Shown here: piece by piece, positions 34,377 to 45,624 of the stretch
Position numbering within the stretch: the first letter of the stretch is position 1
Layout: each line of letters starts with the position of its first letter
Assembly (NCBI RefSeq): GCF_003130795.1
Contig: NZ_CP029353.1
Location: 2,185,501-2,249,500, forward strand
Source: Azospirillum thermophilum
GTDB taxonomy: Bacteria; Pseudomonadota; Alphaproteobacteria; Azospirillales; Azospirillaceae
Reading direction: 5' to 3'
DNA: 64,000 nt
The notes under the pieces: model-generated
What the model was told of the DNA's origin: nothing
Database searches by the model: none
Seen by the model: the letters and a program-made list of their open reading frames with translations, nothing else
Position numbers and translations under genes: made by a program

Positions 34377-35188
34377 TCAGCTCTCCGCGCAGCGCAGGGT
34401 GACGACGCCGGTCGGATCGATCAGGGCGGCACCCTGGCTCATCATGTTGTTGACGAAATGGGCGGCGCGGTCGCCGTGCCAGGTGATGTCGGTCTTCACG
34501 TCGGCGCCCGCGGCATGGCCGACCGCCGTCTTGTGGTACCAGTGGCAGTAGCGCACCGCACCCGCCAGCCCGGAATGGGGCAGCCACAGCGTGCCGAGCC
34601 AGCGCTTGGCCTGGGTGCCGCGCCAGGGCAGCTCGTCGGAGCCGACATAGTCGGCGCTGGCGAATTCCGGGATGGCGAGAAGCTGTGACCACTGCTTCCA
34701 GCCGACCACCGCATAGCGCTGGCCGTCGTCGGGCACGTCGGCCTCGCCCAGCATCTCGAAGGCCAGCAGGACCTTCGCCTTGGTCAGCCCGTCGGTCTCG
34801 CCGCCGGCATGGTTGGTGGAGCGGTTCATCTCCGCCAGCAGAAGCTCGTCGGTCTTGCGGCCCAGCGCATAGGCGCCGGCGTTGGCGATGATCTGCCGCT
34901 CGTCGATGTTGGTCTTCAGCTCGTCCAGCCGGTCGACCCAGTCGCCGGCATAGAAATCGTAGAGCGCGCACTCCACCGGCGTGTGGTCCAGGTTCATCAC
35001 CGGCACGGCGCCGTGGCGCGACTTGGTGGAGGCGGCGCCCTTGCCGACCTTCTGGAAGACGGTGGCGGCGCCGACGACGTTGTTCTTGGTGCGCACGGTG
35101 TTGCGCAGCTTGGAGCCCATGCGCTGGTAGGCTCGTGGACCTCGCGCTCGAACTGCTTGACGAAGGCCTGCGCGATCGTGGTGGACAT
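34377..35188 (-). pseudogene. phage major capsid protein (single frameshift near the start)
   Basis: Begins MSTTIAQAFVKQFEREVHE, loses one G near 35134 (GAGCCTAC for GAGGCCTAC), and continues YQRMGSKLRNTVRTKNNVVG, TVECALYDFYAGDWVDRLDE-type core, RQIIANAGAYALGRKTDELL and MMSQGAALIDPTGVVTLRCA to the stop. Corrected length about 270 residues. The pattern matches a phage capsid family common in alphaproteobacterial podovirus-like clusters. An AAAGGA ribosome-binding site is about 10 bases upstream. It is the first gene of the cassette; no scaffold or portal gene precedes it. Confidence 0.75.
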
Positions 35189-35456
35189 GGGGATTTGTTC
35201 CTTTCGCGTTCCTTTGCGGATCCCGTCCGGCGGGCTCGGTCCGCCACCCGGTTGTCGAGGACGCGCGTCGGCGCCTCCGGCCGCGGGCGGAGCGCGAAAA
35301 AGAAAAGGCCGGCCGGGCCTTTCGGTTGTCCGGCCGGCCCTTTCCAGGACAGGCATGAGGGGAGGATGGAAGCGCCGCCCCGGGGCCGAGGGGATGGACC
35401 CCAGGCGTCGACAAGGACCGTTCTAGGACTTTTCGCCGAACGGTCAAGGACTATTT
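35189..35456. terminator. intergenic region with bidirectional terminator upstream of capsid
   Basis: Contains the hairpin GGCCGGCCGG/CCGGCCGGCC flanked by A- and T-rich tails (35303-35343), which isolates the phage cassette from the regulator gene on its right. A partial direct repeat AAAGGAACGCG/AAAGGAACAAA lies just before the capsid start. No gene seen. Confidence 0.6.
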
Positions 35457-36054
35457 TCATACAGAAGGACCGAAGCCTTCAAAACGCTCGGTGGCGGCAT
35501 GCTCAATGACGGACGGGGCCGGACAGCCAGTGGCTGACGATGGTTTCGCCTGCGCCTCCGGACAGGCGGATCGCCGTCGACGTGTCGCGCCACGCATGAA
35601 TGGGTGTCCTCGTCCTTCGCCACCGTCTGGGGGCGGCACGCTGGCCGTCGCGTCGTCGAGCGGGACGCCGTAGATCTCCAGCCGGTGATCGACGATCCGG
35701 TAGCCCAGCTCGCGCGCGATGCGCTCCTTGAGCATTTCCAGCTCGGGGCTGGAAAACTCGATGATCCGGCCGGTGCGGGTGTCGATCAGGTGGGTGGTGG
35801 TCGGCGGTCGCCTCCTCGTAGCGGCGCGCCCGTCGCCGAGGTCCACGCGCTCGATCACCTGCGCGTCCTCCAGCAGACGCATGGTGCGGTAGACCGTGGC
35901 GATCGAGATCCGCGGGTCGATCAGCACGGCCGGCGATGCACCTCCTCCACGTCGGGGTGGTCGTCGCCTCCGACAAGACCTGCGAGATGACCCGGCGCTG
36001 GCCGGTCATCTTCAACCCCTTCTCCAGACACAATGCTTCGAGCCGCGACGTCAT
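35457..36054 (-). pseudogene. fur: Fur-family transcriptional regulator (several frameshifts)
   Basis: Fur represses iron-uptake genes with Fe2+ as corepressor. Pieces in three frames make one regulator: MTSRLEALCLEKGLKMTGQR, then LIDPRISIATVYRTMRLLED (recognition helix), QVIERVDLGDGRA, a metal-site region HLIDTRTGRIIEFSSPELEM, and ELGYRIVDHRLEIYGVPL. At least four single-base changes (near 35798, 35815, 35933, 35965) are needed to join them. The His-rich metal motif is blurred by one of them. Because so many indels in one small conserved gene are unlikely to be tolerated, sequencing error is suspected. The C-terminal end is uncertain; homology ends near 35670. Confidence 0.75.
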
Positions 36055-36183
36055 CGAATTGGCACCTTGGCCGTTGATCAAACGGCCCCATCATACTGCA
36101 AACCGCTCTCAATCCCAGAGCGGCGTTTGCGCGTCGCAACGCCGCAAGGCGGATCGTCGAACAAGATAGGGAGAATGACACGC

Positions 36184-36733
36184 ATGACAGGGTTCCTCAC
36201 CGGCAGACGCCTTGCTTCAGCCGCCTCTGCGCGGCTGCGCTCGCCGCAGGCCCCGCCGCCGCCCAGCAGGCCGGCGCACCCGCCCCCGCCCCAGCGCCCA
36301 GGCCGCCCTCGCCGACGCGCAGGGCAGGCAGGTCGGCACCGTCACGCTGACCAGGTTCGCCCACGGCGTCCTGATCCACGGCGCGCTCGACGGGCTGCCG
36401 CCCGGCTGGCACGGCTTCCACATCCACGAGACCGGCGCCTGCACCCCCAACTTCGCGGCGGCCGGCGGCCATTTCGCCGGTGCGGGCGCCAAGCACGGGC
36501 TGGAGGCCGACCACATGCATGTCGGCGACCTGCCCAACATCTGGGTCGGGGCGGACGGCAAGACCGGGTTCGAGTTCGTCACCCACCTCGTGACGCTCGA
36601 CGACGGCCCGGCCGGCCTGCTGAAGCAGGGCGGCACCGCCTTCGTGGTCCATGCCCAGCCGGACGACTACACCGGCCAGCCCGCCGGCAATGCCGGCGAC
36701 CGCATCGCCTGCGGCGTCATCAAGAAGAGCTGA
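36184..36733 (+). pseudogene. sodC: Cu/Zn superoxide dismutase (frameshifts in signal/linker)
   Basis: Periplasmic SodC converts superoxide to hydrogen peroxide and oxygen. The catalytic domain is intact from QAALADAQGRQVGTVTLTRF: GWHGFHIHETGACTPNFAAA, GGHFAGAGAKHG and HMHVGDLPNIWVGADG carry the Cu/Zn histidines, and VVHAQPDDYTGQPAGNAGDR precedes the second cysteine in IACGVI. The start (MTGFLTGRRL, GGGAGA 9 bases upstream) and the Ala-rich signal peptide are in other frames, so two single-base shifts (near 36226 and 36300) separate signal peptide from enzyme. Confidence 0.8.
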
Positions 36734-36939
36734 GCCGGGGGAACCGGGGGCGGCGGGCACAGTTTCCTTGCCATTCCGGGTCCCAGCCCCTATGTGTGGG
36801 CGGTCGGGCCGGCCGTCGGCATGGGCGCATGGCCCCCGCCGCCGGCCCGACGGCTCCGCGCCTCCCCTGCGCGGAGTGCCGCGAAGCCCGGCGCACCCGG
36901 TGGTGCCGCCCTTTCTTGGTGTCCAGGACTCTCCATTCC

Positions 36940-38410
36940 ATGACAGAATTCAACGGCCTCGGTCTGCTCGAGCCCCTTCTGCGCGCCGTCGCGGAAGAGG
37001 GATACGCCACGGCCACGCCGATCCAGGCCGGCGCCATCCCGGTGCTGCGGGGCGGGACGTGCTCGCCTCGCCCAGACCGGCACCGGCAAGACCGCCGCCT
37101 TCACCCTGCCCATCCTGCAGCGCCTCTTCCAGGCGAAGAAGCGGGTGGCCGCCAAGGCGCCGCGCACCCTGATCCTGACGCCGACGCGCGAGCTGGCGCT
37201 GCAGATCGGCGACAGCTTCAAGACAGCTTCAAGACCTACGGCCGGCACCTGCCGATCCGCAGCACGGTGATCCATGGCGGCGTCGGGCAGAGCCCGCAGG
37301 TCGCCGCCATCACCCGCGGGGTGGAGGTGCTGATCGCCACGCCGGGCCGCCTGCTCGACCTGATGGCGCAGGGCCACTGCCGCCTGGACGCCATCGAGAT
37401 CTTCGTGCTGGACGAGGCGGACCGGATGCTCGACATGGGCTTCATCCGCGACGTCCGCAAGGTTGTCGCCGCCCTGCCGGCCGAGCGCCAGACCTGCTGT
37501 TCTCCGCCACCATGCCGGAGGCGGTGGCCGACCTCGCCCACAGCATCCTGACGATGCCGAGCGGATCGAGGTGACGCCGCAGTCCACCACGGTGGAACGC
37601 ATCGCCCAGCGCGTGCTGTTCGTCGAGCGGGCCGACAAGCGCCGCCTGCTGACCGACCTGATGCAGGACAACGCGCTGCAGCGGACGATCGTCTTCGCCC
37701 GCACCAAGCACGGCGCCGACCGCATCGCCGACCATCTGAAGAAGGCCGGCGTCCCCGCCGACTCCATCCATGGCGACAAGTCGCAGTCGGCCCGCATCCG
37801 GGCGCTCGACGGCTTCCGCACGGGGGAACTGCGGGCGCTGGTGGCGACCGACATCGCGGCGCGCGGCATCGACATCGACGGCATCACGCACGTCATCAAC
37901 TTCGACCTGCCGAACGAGCCGGAGAGCTACGTCCACCGCATCGGCCGCACCGCGCGCGCCGGGGCCGAGGGCAGCGCCGTGTCCTTCTGCGACATGGACG
38001 AGGTCGCCTACCTGAAGGACATCGAGAAGACCATCCGCCAGCCGGTGCCGGTCGACCCCGACCACGCCTATCACGCCGCGGCGGTGGCGGCGCTCCACGC
38101 CTCGACGAAGAAGCCGCCGGCGCCCAAGCGCCAGCAGCAGGCCAACCGCGGCCCGCGTCCCGGCAAGCCGCCGCAGGCGGGCCAGAGCCAGGGGCAGGGC
38201 CAGCCCAAACAGGCACAGCCCAAGCAGGCACAGTCCAAGCAGGGCCAGCCGAAGAACGCGGCGCCGAAGACCCCGGCCGGTTCCCAGAACCGCCACGACC
38301 GCCGCCCGCAGACCCATGCCCAGAGCCACGGCGCGGCGAAGTCCGATGCCGGCAAACCCGCGGGCAAGGACGGCGGCAGCGCCACGCTCCGCCGCAAGAG
38401 CGCCGCGTAA
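36940..38410 (+). pseudogene. DEAD-box RNA helicase (multiple frameshifts)
   Basis: An RhlE-type helicase that unwinds structured RNA. Visible motifs: Q motif region [12 protein letters not shown], Walker A as [13 protein letters not shown] (after a shift near 37060), [22 protein letters not shown] as VLDEADRMLDMGF, SAT in the third frame, then RTKHGADRIADHLKKAGV, ATDIAARGIDIDGITHVINF and HRIGRTARAG. The C-terminus is a basic Gln/Lys/Pro tail. Four shifts are needed, near 37060, in an 11-bp tandem duplication at 37210-37231, near 37492 and near 37553. All other features are normal, so misreading of the sequence is as likely as true decay. Confidence 0.85.
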
Positions 38411-38417
38411 GGAAGAC

Positions 38418-38446
38418 CCGCCCCTCCTCCGGCGGAGGAGGGGCGG
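38418..38446. terminator. terminator between helicase and GST genes
   Basis: A 13-bp perfect stem, CCGCCCCTCCTCC with GGAGGAGGGGCGG around a GGC loop, lies between two convergent genes. Confidence 0.8.
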
Positions 38447-38452
38447 ACCCTC

Positions 38453-39058
38453 TCAGCCCAGCCCCTCGGCGGCGCGGGCCTCGCGGACGGCGGGGCGCCC
38501 GGCGATGCGGGCCTGGAAGGCGGTCACGTTCGGATAGGCCGACAGGTCGATCCCCATCGGCCTGGCCCAGCCCAGCACCACGAAGCAATAGGCGTCCGCC
38601 ACCGTGAAGCTCTCGCCGGTCAGGTAGGACCTGCCGGCCAGCGCCTTGTCCAGCACGGCGAACTTCTGCGCCAGCGTCTGGCGGACGATGTCCTTGTAGG
38701 CGTCCGGCGTGGTCGGGCGGAACAGCGGGCTGAAGGTCTTGTGCAGCTCGGTCCCGACGAAGTTCAGCCACTCCAGGACGCGGTAGCGCTCCAGCGTGCC
38801 GGCCGGCGGGATCAGCCCCTTCTCCGGCACCTTGTCGGCGATGTACTGCACGATCACCGGCCCCTCGGTGAGGATGCCGCCCTCGTCCAGCGCCAGGGCC
38901 GGCACCTGGCCCTTGGGGTTCACGGCGTAGAAATCGCTGCCGTCGGCGAGCGTCTTGGCGGCGAGGTCGACGTTCACCAGCTCGAACGGCAGCCCGGCCT
39001 CGCGCAGCACGATGTGCGGCGACAGCGAGCAGGCGCCGGGCTTGAAAAAGAGCTTCAT
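38453..39058 (-). CDS. glutathione S-transferase (beta class-like)
   Basis: 201 residues. The thioredoxin-like half begins MKLFFKPGACSLSPHIVLRE, with Cys at position 10 as in bacterial beta-class enzymes, and the glutathione-binding NPKGQVPALALDEGGILTEG. The C-terminal helical half contains LTGESFTVADAYCFVVLGWA, the N-capping box typical of GSTs. Conjugates glutathione to electrophiles in the cytoplasm. The ATG at 39058 begins the conserved domain. Frame intact. Confidence 0.92.
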   Translation of the reverse strand: MKLFFKPGACSLSPHIVLREAGLPFELVNVDLAAKTLADGSDFYAVNPKGQVPALALDEGGILTEGPVIVQYIADKVPEKGLIPPAGTLERYRVLEWLNFVGTELHKTFSPLFRPTTPDAYKDIVRQTLAQKFAVLDKALAGRSYLTGESFTVADAYCFVVLGWARPMGIDLSAYPNVTAFQARIAGRPAVREARAAEGLG

Positions 39059-39162
39059 CTTCGGTCTTCCCTCTTCGGACGGGGTAGTCGTGGGCCGGCA
39101 CTCTGGCACTCGCCGCCGTGCCGGTCCAGACCCAGCTTGACCCGTCCGCGAGGACGCCGCGC

Positions 39163-39588
39163 TCAGCGGGCGAAGATCTGCGACATGTCCTGGAAGCTCT
39201 TGAACTCCAGGGCATTGCCGCTGGGGTCGAGGAAGAACATGGTCGCCTGCTCGCCGACCTGCCCCTTGAAGCGGATCTGCGGCTCGATCAGGAAGCGGAT
39301 GCCGGCGGCCTTCAGCTTCCCGGCCAGCGCGTGCCAGTCGTCCCAGCCGAGGATGACGCCGAAATGGCTGGCCGGCACCTCCTCCCCGTCCACCGGGTTG
39401 GTCGCCCGGCTGCCGGCCTCCTCGGTCACATGCGCCACGACCTGATGGCCATAGAGGTCGAAGTCGATCCAGCGGTCGGACTCCCGCCCCACCCCGCAGC
39501 CGAGCGTGCCGGCATAGAAGGCGCGCGCCTCCTCCTTGTCGCGGACGGGGAAGGCGAGGTGGAAGGGCGGGATGCTGCGGCTGCTCAT
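39163..39588 (-). CDS. VOC family (glyoxalase/bleomycin resistance-like) protein
   Basis: 141 residues in the paired beta-alpha-beta-beta-beta layout: [35 protein letters not shown], then [20 protein letters not shown] and [20 protein letters not shown]. Metal ligands would be His10, a His in GHQVVAHV, a second-half His and the C-terminal Glu. Substrate unknown. A single-gene unit between GST and the ugp operon. Confidence 0.88.
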   Translation of the reverse strand: MSSRSIPPFHLAFPVRDKEEARAFYAGTLGCGVGRESDRWIDFDLYGHQVVAHVTEEAGSRATNPVDGEEVPASHFGVILGWDDWHALAGKLKAAGIRFLIEPQIRFKGQVGEQATMFFLDPSGNALEFKSFQDMSQIFAR

Positions 39589-39638
39589 CGGGGAGTCCCT
39601 TCAGTAGGAAAGACCAACCATCCTACCGGGAAACCATC

Positions 39639-40709
39639 CTATTCGGAAAGCCGCCGCCCGGTCTCCGGATCGAACAGGTGCAGCGCGCCGGGCTGGGGCG
39701 CCAGCGTCAGGCGGTCGCCCTCGCGGCAGGCCGGCAGGCCGTTCATGCGGACCACCAGCGGCTCGCCGTCGGGCAGCCGGCCATAGACCACCGTGTCGGC
39801 GCCCAGCGCCTCGACCAGATCGACCTGGATCGACAGCGGCCCCTCGGCGGCCAGCGCCAGATGCTCCGGCCGGACCCCCAGCGTCACCGGCTGGCCGGCC
39901 CGCCCGCCATGGGCGTCGGCCAGCGCGACGGTGGCGCCGCCCGGGATCACCACCCCGCCGCCCGCCGCATCGATCCGCGCGTCGAGCACGTTCATCGGCG
40001 GCGAGCCGATGAAGCCGGCGACGAACAGGCTGGCCGGCCGCTGGTAGACCTCCAGCGGCGTGCCGATCTGCTCGGCGACGCCATGGTTCATCACCAGGAT
40101 GCGGTCGGCGAGCGTCATCGCCTCCACCTGGTCGTGCGTGACGTAGAGGCTGGTGATGCCCAGCCGGTCCTGCAGCCGCTTGATCTCCACCCGCATCTGG
40201 GTGCGCAGCTTGGCGTCCAGGTTGGACAGCGGCTCGTCGAACAGGAAGGCGGCGGGCTCGCGCACGATGGCGCGGCCCATGGCGACGCGCTGGCGCTGGC
40301 CGCCGGAAAGCTGGCTCGGCCGGCGGTCGAGGAAGCGGCCGAGCTCCAGGATTTCCGCGGCGCGGTCGACGCGGGTGCGGATCTCGTCCCTGGGGATCCC
40401 GCGGATCTTCAGGCCGTAGGCCATGTTGTCGAAGACCGTCATGTGCGGGTAGAGCGCATAGTTCTGGAACACCATGGCGATGTCCCGGTCCTTGGGCTCC
40501 AGCCCGTTCACCACGCGGCCGCCGATGGCGATCTCGCCGCCGGTGATGCTCTCCAGCCCGGCCACCATGCGCAGCAGCGTGGACTTGCCGCAGCCGCTGG
40601 GGCCGAGCAGGACCAGGAACTCGCCGTCGCGGATGGCGACGTCGATGCCCTTGATCGCCTCCACCGGGCCGTAGGACTTGCGGACGTTTCGGATTTCTAC
40701 GGTAGCCAT
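39639..40709 (-). CDS. ugpC: sn-glycerol-3-phosphate ABC transporter ATPase
   Basis: 356 residues. [14 protein letters not shown] opens the nucleotide-binding domain: Walker [11 protein letters not shown]-loop [12 protein letters not shown], signature [10 protein letters not shown], Walker [13 protein letters not shown] and H-loop [10 protein letters not shown], then a C-terminal TOBE-type domain ([14 protein letters not shown]). Energises uptake with UgpA/UgpE. It follows ugpE by 30 bp. An in-frame ATG at 40736 exists, but the family starts here. Confidence 0.93.
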   Translation of the reverse strand: MATVEIRNVRKSYGPVEAIKGIDVAIRDGEFLVLLGPSGCGKSTLLRMVAGLESITGGEIAIGGRVVNGLEPKDRDIAMVFQNYALYPHMTVFDNMAYGLKIRGIPRDEIRTRVDRAAEILELGRFLDRRPSQLSGGQRQRVAMGRAIVREPAAFLFDEPLSNLDAKLRTQMRVEIKRLQDRLGITSLYVTHDQVEAMTLADRILVMNHGVAEQIGTPLEVYQRPASLFVAGFIGSPPMNVLDARIDAAGGGVVIPGGATVALADAHGGRAGQPVTLGVRPEHLALAAEGPLSIQVDLVEALGADTVVYGRLPDGEPLVVRMNGLPACREGDRLTLAPQPGALHLFDPETGRRLSE

Positions 40710-40739
40710 GTCGTCGTCTTGCTTCTCGCTGTCCACAAG

Positions 40740-41585
40740 TTACTTTTCGGTATCCACCAGGCCCTTGACGAACCAGCGCTGCATCAGCACCACCACCGCC
40801 ACCGGCGGCAGCATGGTCAGCACCGTCGTGGCCATGATCAGGTTCCAGTCGTTGGCGGAATCGCCGTTGCCGATCATCTTGGTGACGCCGATCACCATCG
40901 TCTCCATCTCGGCGCTGTTGGTGACCACCAGCGGCCAGAGATACTGGTTCCAGCCATAGATGAAGAGGATGACGAACAGCGCCGCGATGTTGGTGCGCGA
41001 CAGCGGCAGCACCACGTCGACGAAGAAGCGCAGCGCCCCCGCCCCGTCGATCTTCGCCGCCTCGATCAGCTCGTCGGGGATGGTCAGGAAGAACTGGCGG
41101 AACAGCAGCGTGGCGGTAGCCGACGCGATCAGCGGGATGGTCAGCCCGGCGTAGCTGTCGATCATGCCGAGGTCGGCGACCACCTTGTAGGTCGGCACGA
41201 TGCGCACCTCGACCGGCAGCATCAGCGTCATGAAGATCATCCAGAAGAACACCATCCGCAGCGGGAAGCGGAAGAAGGCGACCGCATAGGCGGAGATGAT
41301 GGAGATGGCGATCTTCCCGACGGCGATGATCAGCGCCATGATCAGGCTGTTCAGCATCATCGTGCGCACGGGCGTGTACATGGCCCGGTTGCCGCGCGTC
41401 TCGCCCCAGGCCTGGGTGAAGTTGTGCAGCGCCTCGCCCCCCGGCACCAGCGGCAGGCTGCCGCGCCCGATGGTGGCGCTGTCCCAGGTCGATCCGATCA
41501 GCGTGACGTAGATGGGGAAGGCGAAGACCAGCACGCCGAGGATCAGCACGGCATGCGGAACGAGGGCGGTCCAGCGGCGGGTCAT
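40740..41585 (-). CDS. ugpE: sn-glycerol-3-phosphate ABC transporter permease
   Basis: 281 residues with six predicted membrane helices. The EAA-type loop reads [20 protein letters not shown], the contact with the ATPase, and [20 protein letters not shown] is the typical MalG-type core. Start overlaps the ugpA stop as ATGA, showing coupling. Second permease of the inner-membrane channel. Confidence 0.92.
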   Translation of the reverse strand: MTRRWTALVPHAVLILGVLVFAFPIYVTLIGSTWDSATIGRGSLPLVPGGEALHNFTQAWGETRGNRAMYTPVRTMMLNSLIMALIIAVGKIAISIISAYAVAFFRFPLRMVFFWMIFMTLMLPVEVRIVPTYKVVADLGMIDSYAGLTIPLIASATATLLFRQFFLTIPDELIEAAKIDGAGALRFFVDVVLPLSRTNIAALFVILFIYGWNQYLWPLVVTNSAEMETMVIGVTKMIGNGDSANDWNLIMATTVLTMLPPVAVVVLMQRWFVKGLVDTEK

Positions 41586-42466
41586 GCGTAATGCACCTTG
41601 CGCTCGACGAAGCGGAACTGGATGGCGGTCAGCGCGATGACGATCACCATCAGGATCACCGACTGGGCGGAGGAGCCGCCGAGGTCGTTGTTGACGACGC
41701 CGTCGAGATAGACGCGGAAGATCAGCGTCTCCGTCGCCTTGCCCGGGCCGCCGTGGGTCAGCGCGTGGATGGTGCCGAAGGTCTCGCAGAAGGCGTAGAC
41801 CAGATCGACCACCAGCAGGAAGAAGGTGGTCGGCGACAGCAGCGGGAAGGTGATGGTCCAGAAGCGCCGCGCCGGCCCGGCGCCGTCGATGCTCGCCGCC
41901 TCGATCACCGAGCGCGGGATCGCCTGCAGCCCGGCCAGGAAGAAGATGAAGTTGTAGGAGACCTGCTTCCAGCTCGCCGCCAGCACCACCATGGTCAGGG
42001 CCTGCCCGCCGTTCAGCCGGTAGTCCCAGGGAATGCCCATGGCGTTCAGCCCGCGGCCCAGCAGGCCGATGTCGGGATTGAAGATGAACATCCACAGCAC
42101 CGCCGCCACCGCGGGCGCCAGCGCATAGGGCCAGATCAGCAGGGTCTTGTAGGCACCGGCCCCCTTGATCTTCGAATCCGCCAGCACGGCCAGCAGCAGC
42201 GCCGTCCCCATGGACAGCACCGTCACCGCGACCGAGAAGACGACGGTGATCCGCAGCGTGTCGAGATAGTTGGGATCGGTCAGGATGCGCTCGAAATTCT
42301 CGAACCAGACGAACTCGCTGCGCAGGCCGAAGGCGTCCTGCAGATGCACCGACTGCCAGACGGCCTGGGCCGCCGGCCAGATGAAGAAGACCAGCGTCAC
42401 CGCCACCTGCGGCGCCAGCAGCAGGTAGGGGAGCAGCTTGTTGTCGAAGAGCACGCGACGCTGCAA
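41582..42466 (-). CDS. ugpA: sn-glycerol-3-phosphate ABC transporter permease
   Basis: 294 residues with six membrane helices, beginning [20 protein letters not shown]. The coupling loop is [20 protein letters not shown], and [20 protein letters not shown] is the UgpA-type periplasmic loop. Pairs with UgpE. ugpB lies 152 bp upstream, separated by GC-rich DNA with a weak stem that may lower permease relative to binding protein. Confidence 0.92.
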   Translation of the reverse strand: MQRRVLFDNKLLPYLLLAPQVAVTLVFFIWPAAQAVWQSVHLQDAFGLRSEFVWFENFERILTDPNYLDTLRITVVFSVAVTVLSMGTALLLAVLADSKIKGAGAYKTLLIWPYALAPAVAAVLWMFIFNPDIGLLGRGLNAMGIPWDYRLNGGQALTMVVLAASWKQVSYNFIFFLAGLQAIPRSVIEAASIDGAGPARRFWTITFPLLSPTTFFLLVVDLVYAFCETFGTIHALTHGGPGKATETLIFRVYLDGVVNNDLGGSSAQSVILMVIVIALTAIQFRFVERKVHYA

Positions 42467-42618
42467 GGGGATCGTCTTTCCGAAAAAATCTGTCTTTACG
42501 GGATTGGGCGCGGGAACCGGGCGCAGGAGGTGGCGGCCCCCCGGCCGCGCCGGCCCCCTGCCCGTCCCGCGGCGGGAAGGGCAAGGGGTCCGGACGGGGG
42601 ACGGGCGGCCGGAGTGCC

Positions 42619-43959
42619 TCAGCCCTTGTTCGCCCGCTCGAAGTTGCGCAGCACGGTGTTGCCGCGCTTCACCGAGTTGTCGAGCGCCTGCCTGGCGGTC
42701 TGCTCGCCCTGGAAGGCCTTCTCCATCTCCTCCTGGATGATGTTGCGGATCTCCGGCAGGTTGCCGAGCCGCAGGCCCATGCTGTTCTCGGTGGTCGGCG
42801 TGCGGGTGAGCTGCTTGGCCGGGACGTCGGCGCCCGGGTTCTTGTCATAGAAGCCGGAGGCCTGCGCCTGCTGGAAGCCCTGCAGCGTCACCGGGACGTA
42901 ACCGGTGTCCATGTGCCATTTGGCGTCCACCTGCGGGCGGGCGAGGTAGCTGAAGAACTCCGACACCGCCTTGTATTCGGCCGGGGTGCGCTTCGGCGAG
43001 GTCATGACCCAGAAGGCGGCGCCGCCGATGATGCCGTTCTTCGGGCCGTCCTTGGCGAACTCCGGCCAGTAGGGCAGCGGGGCGGCGCCCCAGTTGAACT
43101 TCGCCTCCTTGCTGATGCGGCTGCGCAGGCCGGAGGAGGCGTGGGCGATGGCGCATTCGCCCGACGGGAACAGGGCGTCGGCCTTGTTGTCGCGGCCGCC
43201 ATACTTGAACAGCCCGTCCTTCTGGAGCTGGACCAGCGTGTCGAGATGCTTCACGAACAGCGGGGCGTTGATCTTCAGCTCGGCGTCGAGTCCGCCGAAG
43301 CCGTTGGACTTGCTGGCGAACGGCGTGTCGTGCAGGGAACCGAGCTGTTCGAGCTGGATCCAGGTCGGCCAGGAGGTGGTGAAGGCGCAGGAGACGCCGC
43401 TGGCCTTCAGCTTCTTCATCGCCTCGATCATCTCCGGCCAGGTGGCCGGCGCCTTCTCGGGATCGAGCCCGGCCTTCTGGAAGGCGTCCTTGTTGTAGAA
43501 CATGATGGAGGTGGAGCTGTTGAACGGCAGCGCCATCATCTTCCCGTCCCTGGACGAGTAGTAGCCGCGCACCGCCGGGATGTAGGCGGCGGGGTCGAGG
43601 CCGGCGCCGGTCTCCGCCATCAGCTGGTACACCGGCTTGATCGCCGGGCCGGCGGCCATCATGGTCGCGGTGCCGACCTCGAACATCTGGACGATGTGCG
43701 GCGCGTTGCCGGCGCGGAAGGCGGCGATGGCCGCCTGCATCGTCTCGGGATAGCTGCCCTTGAAGCTGGGGTTGACCTGCACCTTGTCCTGGGACGCGTT
43801 GAAGTCCTGGACGATCTGCTCGAGCTGGCCGCCGAGCGGCTGCGGCAGGCCGTGCCAGAACTCGATGGTGGTCTTCTGCTGTGCCAGGGCCGAACCGGCG
43901 AGGCCGGAAGCAAGCACGAAGGCGGCCGTCGAAAGGCCAAGCGTGCGGCGGGTCAGCAT
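42619..43959 (-). CDS. ugpB: sn-glycerol-3-phosphate-binding periplasmic protein
   Basis: 446 residues. Signal peptide to about residue 26 ([14 protein letters not shown]). The mature part opens [20 protein letters not shown] and contains [40 protein letters not shown] and [14 protein letters not shown], all typical of UgpB. Binds glycerol-3-phosphate or glycerophosphodiesters. GGGAGAG precedes the ATG. A PHO-box-like element is 70 bp upstream, in keeping with phosphate control of this system. Confidence 0.94.
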   Translation of the reverse strand: MLTRRTLGLSTAAFVLASGLAGSALAQQKTTIEFWHGLPQPLGGQLEQIVQDFNASQDKVQVNPSFKGSYPETMQAAIAAFRAGNAPHIVQMFEVGTATMMAAGPAIKPVYQLMAETGAGLDPAAYIPAVRGYYSSRDGKMMALPFNSSTSIMFYNKDAFQKAGLDPEKAPATWPEMIEAMKKLKASGVSCAFTTSWPTWIQLEQLGSLHDTPFASKSNGFGGLDAELKINAPLFVKHLDTLVQLQKDGLFKYGGRDNKADALFPSGECAIAHASSGLRSRISKEAKFNWGAAPLPYWPEFAKDGPKNGIIGGAAFWVMTSPKRTPAEYKAVSEFFSYLARPQVDAKWHMDTGYVPVTLQGFQQAQASGFYDKNPGADVPAKQLTRTPTTENSMGLRLGNLPEIRNIIQEEMEKAFQGEQTARQALDNSVKRGNTVLRNFERANKG

Positions 43960-44424
43960 GGTGGTGTCTCTCCCTGTCCTGCGACTGTTGCGAGGTTGTC
44001 TGGAATGGGGGCAAGCCGTTGCGGCCCCGCGACAGAATTATGAAGTTTCAATGACATACTGTTGGATGCGGACCACGGGGCGGACGCGGCGGGGGCCGGC
44101 GCCGGCCCCTCAGCGGGTCCTGCGGGCGTATGTCGTCCTGTTCTGCCGGGCGCTCCCGGAGGCATGGCGGAGGGCGAGGCCCGGGGGCCGGAGCGAACGG
44201 CGGGCGTCACTCTATGGTCGCGCCAGACGGCAAGCACGGTGCCTGCCGCCGGCCACGCGGTCGGCCGATCCTGCATCCCTGTCCCCCCCAGGCCCCGTTC
44301 TGTCGCGGGACCCCATGGTTCTCGTTAAGGGAAGCCTGCGGGAGCGGCGGGGGATCTGTCAACAATCCGTAATACTTAGCAGATGCAGCATACTCCGGTG
44401 GGCATCCCCGCCCGGCACCCCTGC
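43960..44424 (-). promoter_or_regulatory. ugp promoter region with PHO-box-like site
   Basis: 465 bp without a convincing gene. On the minus strand ACTTCATAATTCTGTCGC (44029-44046) matches 13 of 18 positions of the PhoB consensus and lies 70 bp before ugpB. The rest is GC-rich, with no tRNA or repeat noticed. Confidence 0.45.
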
Positions 44425-45624
44425 TCAGGTGACGCGATGCTCCGTCGCCGTCAGGGTGCGGGCGAGCAGCGAGCGCAGCGCCACCGGGTCGCAGGGCTTG
44501 TGGACGAGGCGGAAGCCGGAGCGGTCGACGCTGCGCAGCCGCTCGGGGTCGGTGTCGCCGGTGACGATCACGCCCGGCACCCGCCGGCCGCAGCGGGCGC
44601 GGACCGCCTGGATGGCGTCGATCCCCGACTCCGGCCCGGCCAGCCGCAGGTCGGACAGCACGAGGTCGGGACCGCCCGGCTGGTGCTCGACCACCGCGCA
44701 GGCCTCGTCGATGCTGCGGGTCGGGATGACGGCATAGCCCCAGCCCCGCAGCAGCAGGCCGATCCCTTCGAGCTGCATGGCGTCGTCCTCGATCACCAGC
44801 ACGGTGCCGGTGCCGTCGGCGCCATTGCCGCGGCTCTCGCCCTCCTCCGCCCCGTCGTCGCGGCGCGCCGTGCCGGCCAGCGGCACCTCCACCGCGAAGA
44901 CCGAGCCGCGGCCGGGACGCGAGCGCAGCGTGACCGGCGTGCCGAGCACCTGCGCCAGCCGCCGCACGATGGCGAGCCCCAGCCCCAGCCCCTGCTTGCG
45001 GTCGCGGCCGGGATTGCCGAGCTGGTGGAAGTCCTCGAAGATCGCCTGATGCTGCGCCGGGTCGATGCCGATGCCGGTGTCCCACACCTCGATGCGCAGC
45101 CTGTCGCCGCGCCGCCGCGCCGCCAGCAGCACCCCGCCCTTTTCCGTGTAGCGCACGGCGTTCGACAGGATCGGGCGCAGCAGCCGTTCCAGCAGGGCCG
45201 GGTCGCTGACCACCTCCACCTCGGCCGGGCGCACGTTGAAGCGCAGGCCCTTGGCCTCCGCCTCCGGCGCGAAGTCCTGCAGCAGCCGGCCCAGCGTCTC
45301 GTCGATCGGGAAGGCCTGCGGCTGCGCCGTCACCAGCCCGGCCTCCAGCGCGGAGACCTCCAGCAGGGCGCGCAGCAGCGTCTCCCCCGCGGTGATCGAC
45401 TGTTCCAGCTTGTTGCCCAGCTCGATGCTGGCGGGATCCTTCAGCCGGCCCATCAGCAGATGGTGGAACAGGTGCATCGCCTGGAAGGGCTGGCGCAGGT
45501 CGTGCTCGCCGCCGACAGGAAGCGGCCCTTGGCGGTGCGCGCCCGCTCGGCGTCGGCGCGGGCCTGCTCCTCCTCCCGCGCGGCGGCGAGCTGGGCGGCA
45601 AGCTCGGCGGCGGTTCCGGCCCCG

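Larger units (their letters stand above)
10399..35188 (-). mobile_element. T7-like (podovirus-type) morphogenesis cassette, split in two
   Basis: The minus-strand genes at 34211-35188 and 10399-17757 are one transcription unit interrupted by a later 16.45-kb insertion. Order 5' to 3': capsid, 89-codon small protein, tail tubular protein A, tail tubular protein B, internal-virion-like protein, tail spike, large terminase, small membrane protein. Four successive junctions are one-base TGATG overlaps. The order mirrors the late region of T7-like phages, but portal, scaffold, RNA polymerase, replication genes, integrase and a recognisable endolysin are not seen. The right side meets a host-type fur gene and the left side the sigma-54 gene. 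It is either a degraded prophage or a domesticated cassette. Confidence 0.7.
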
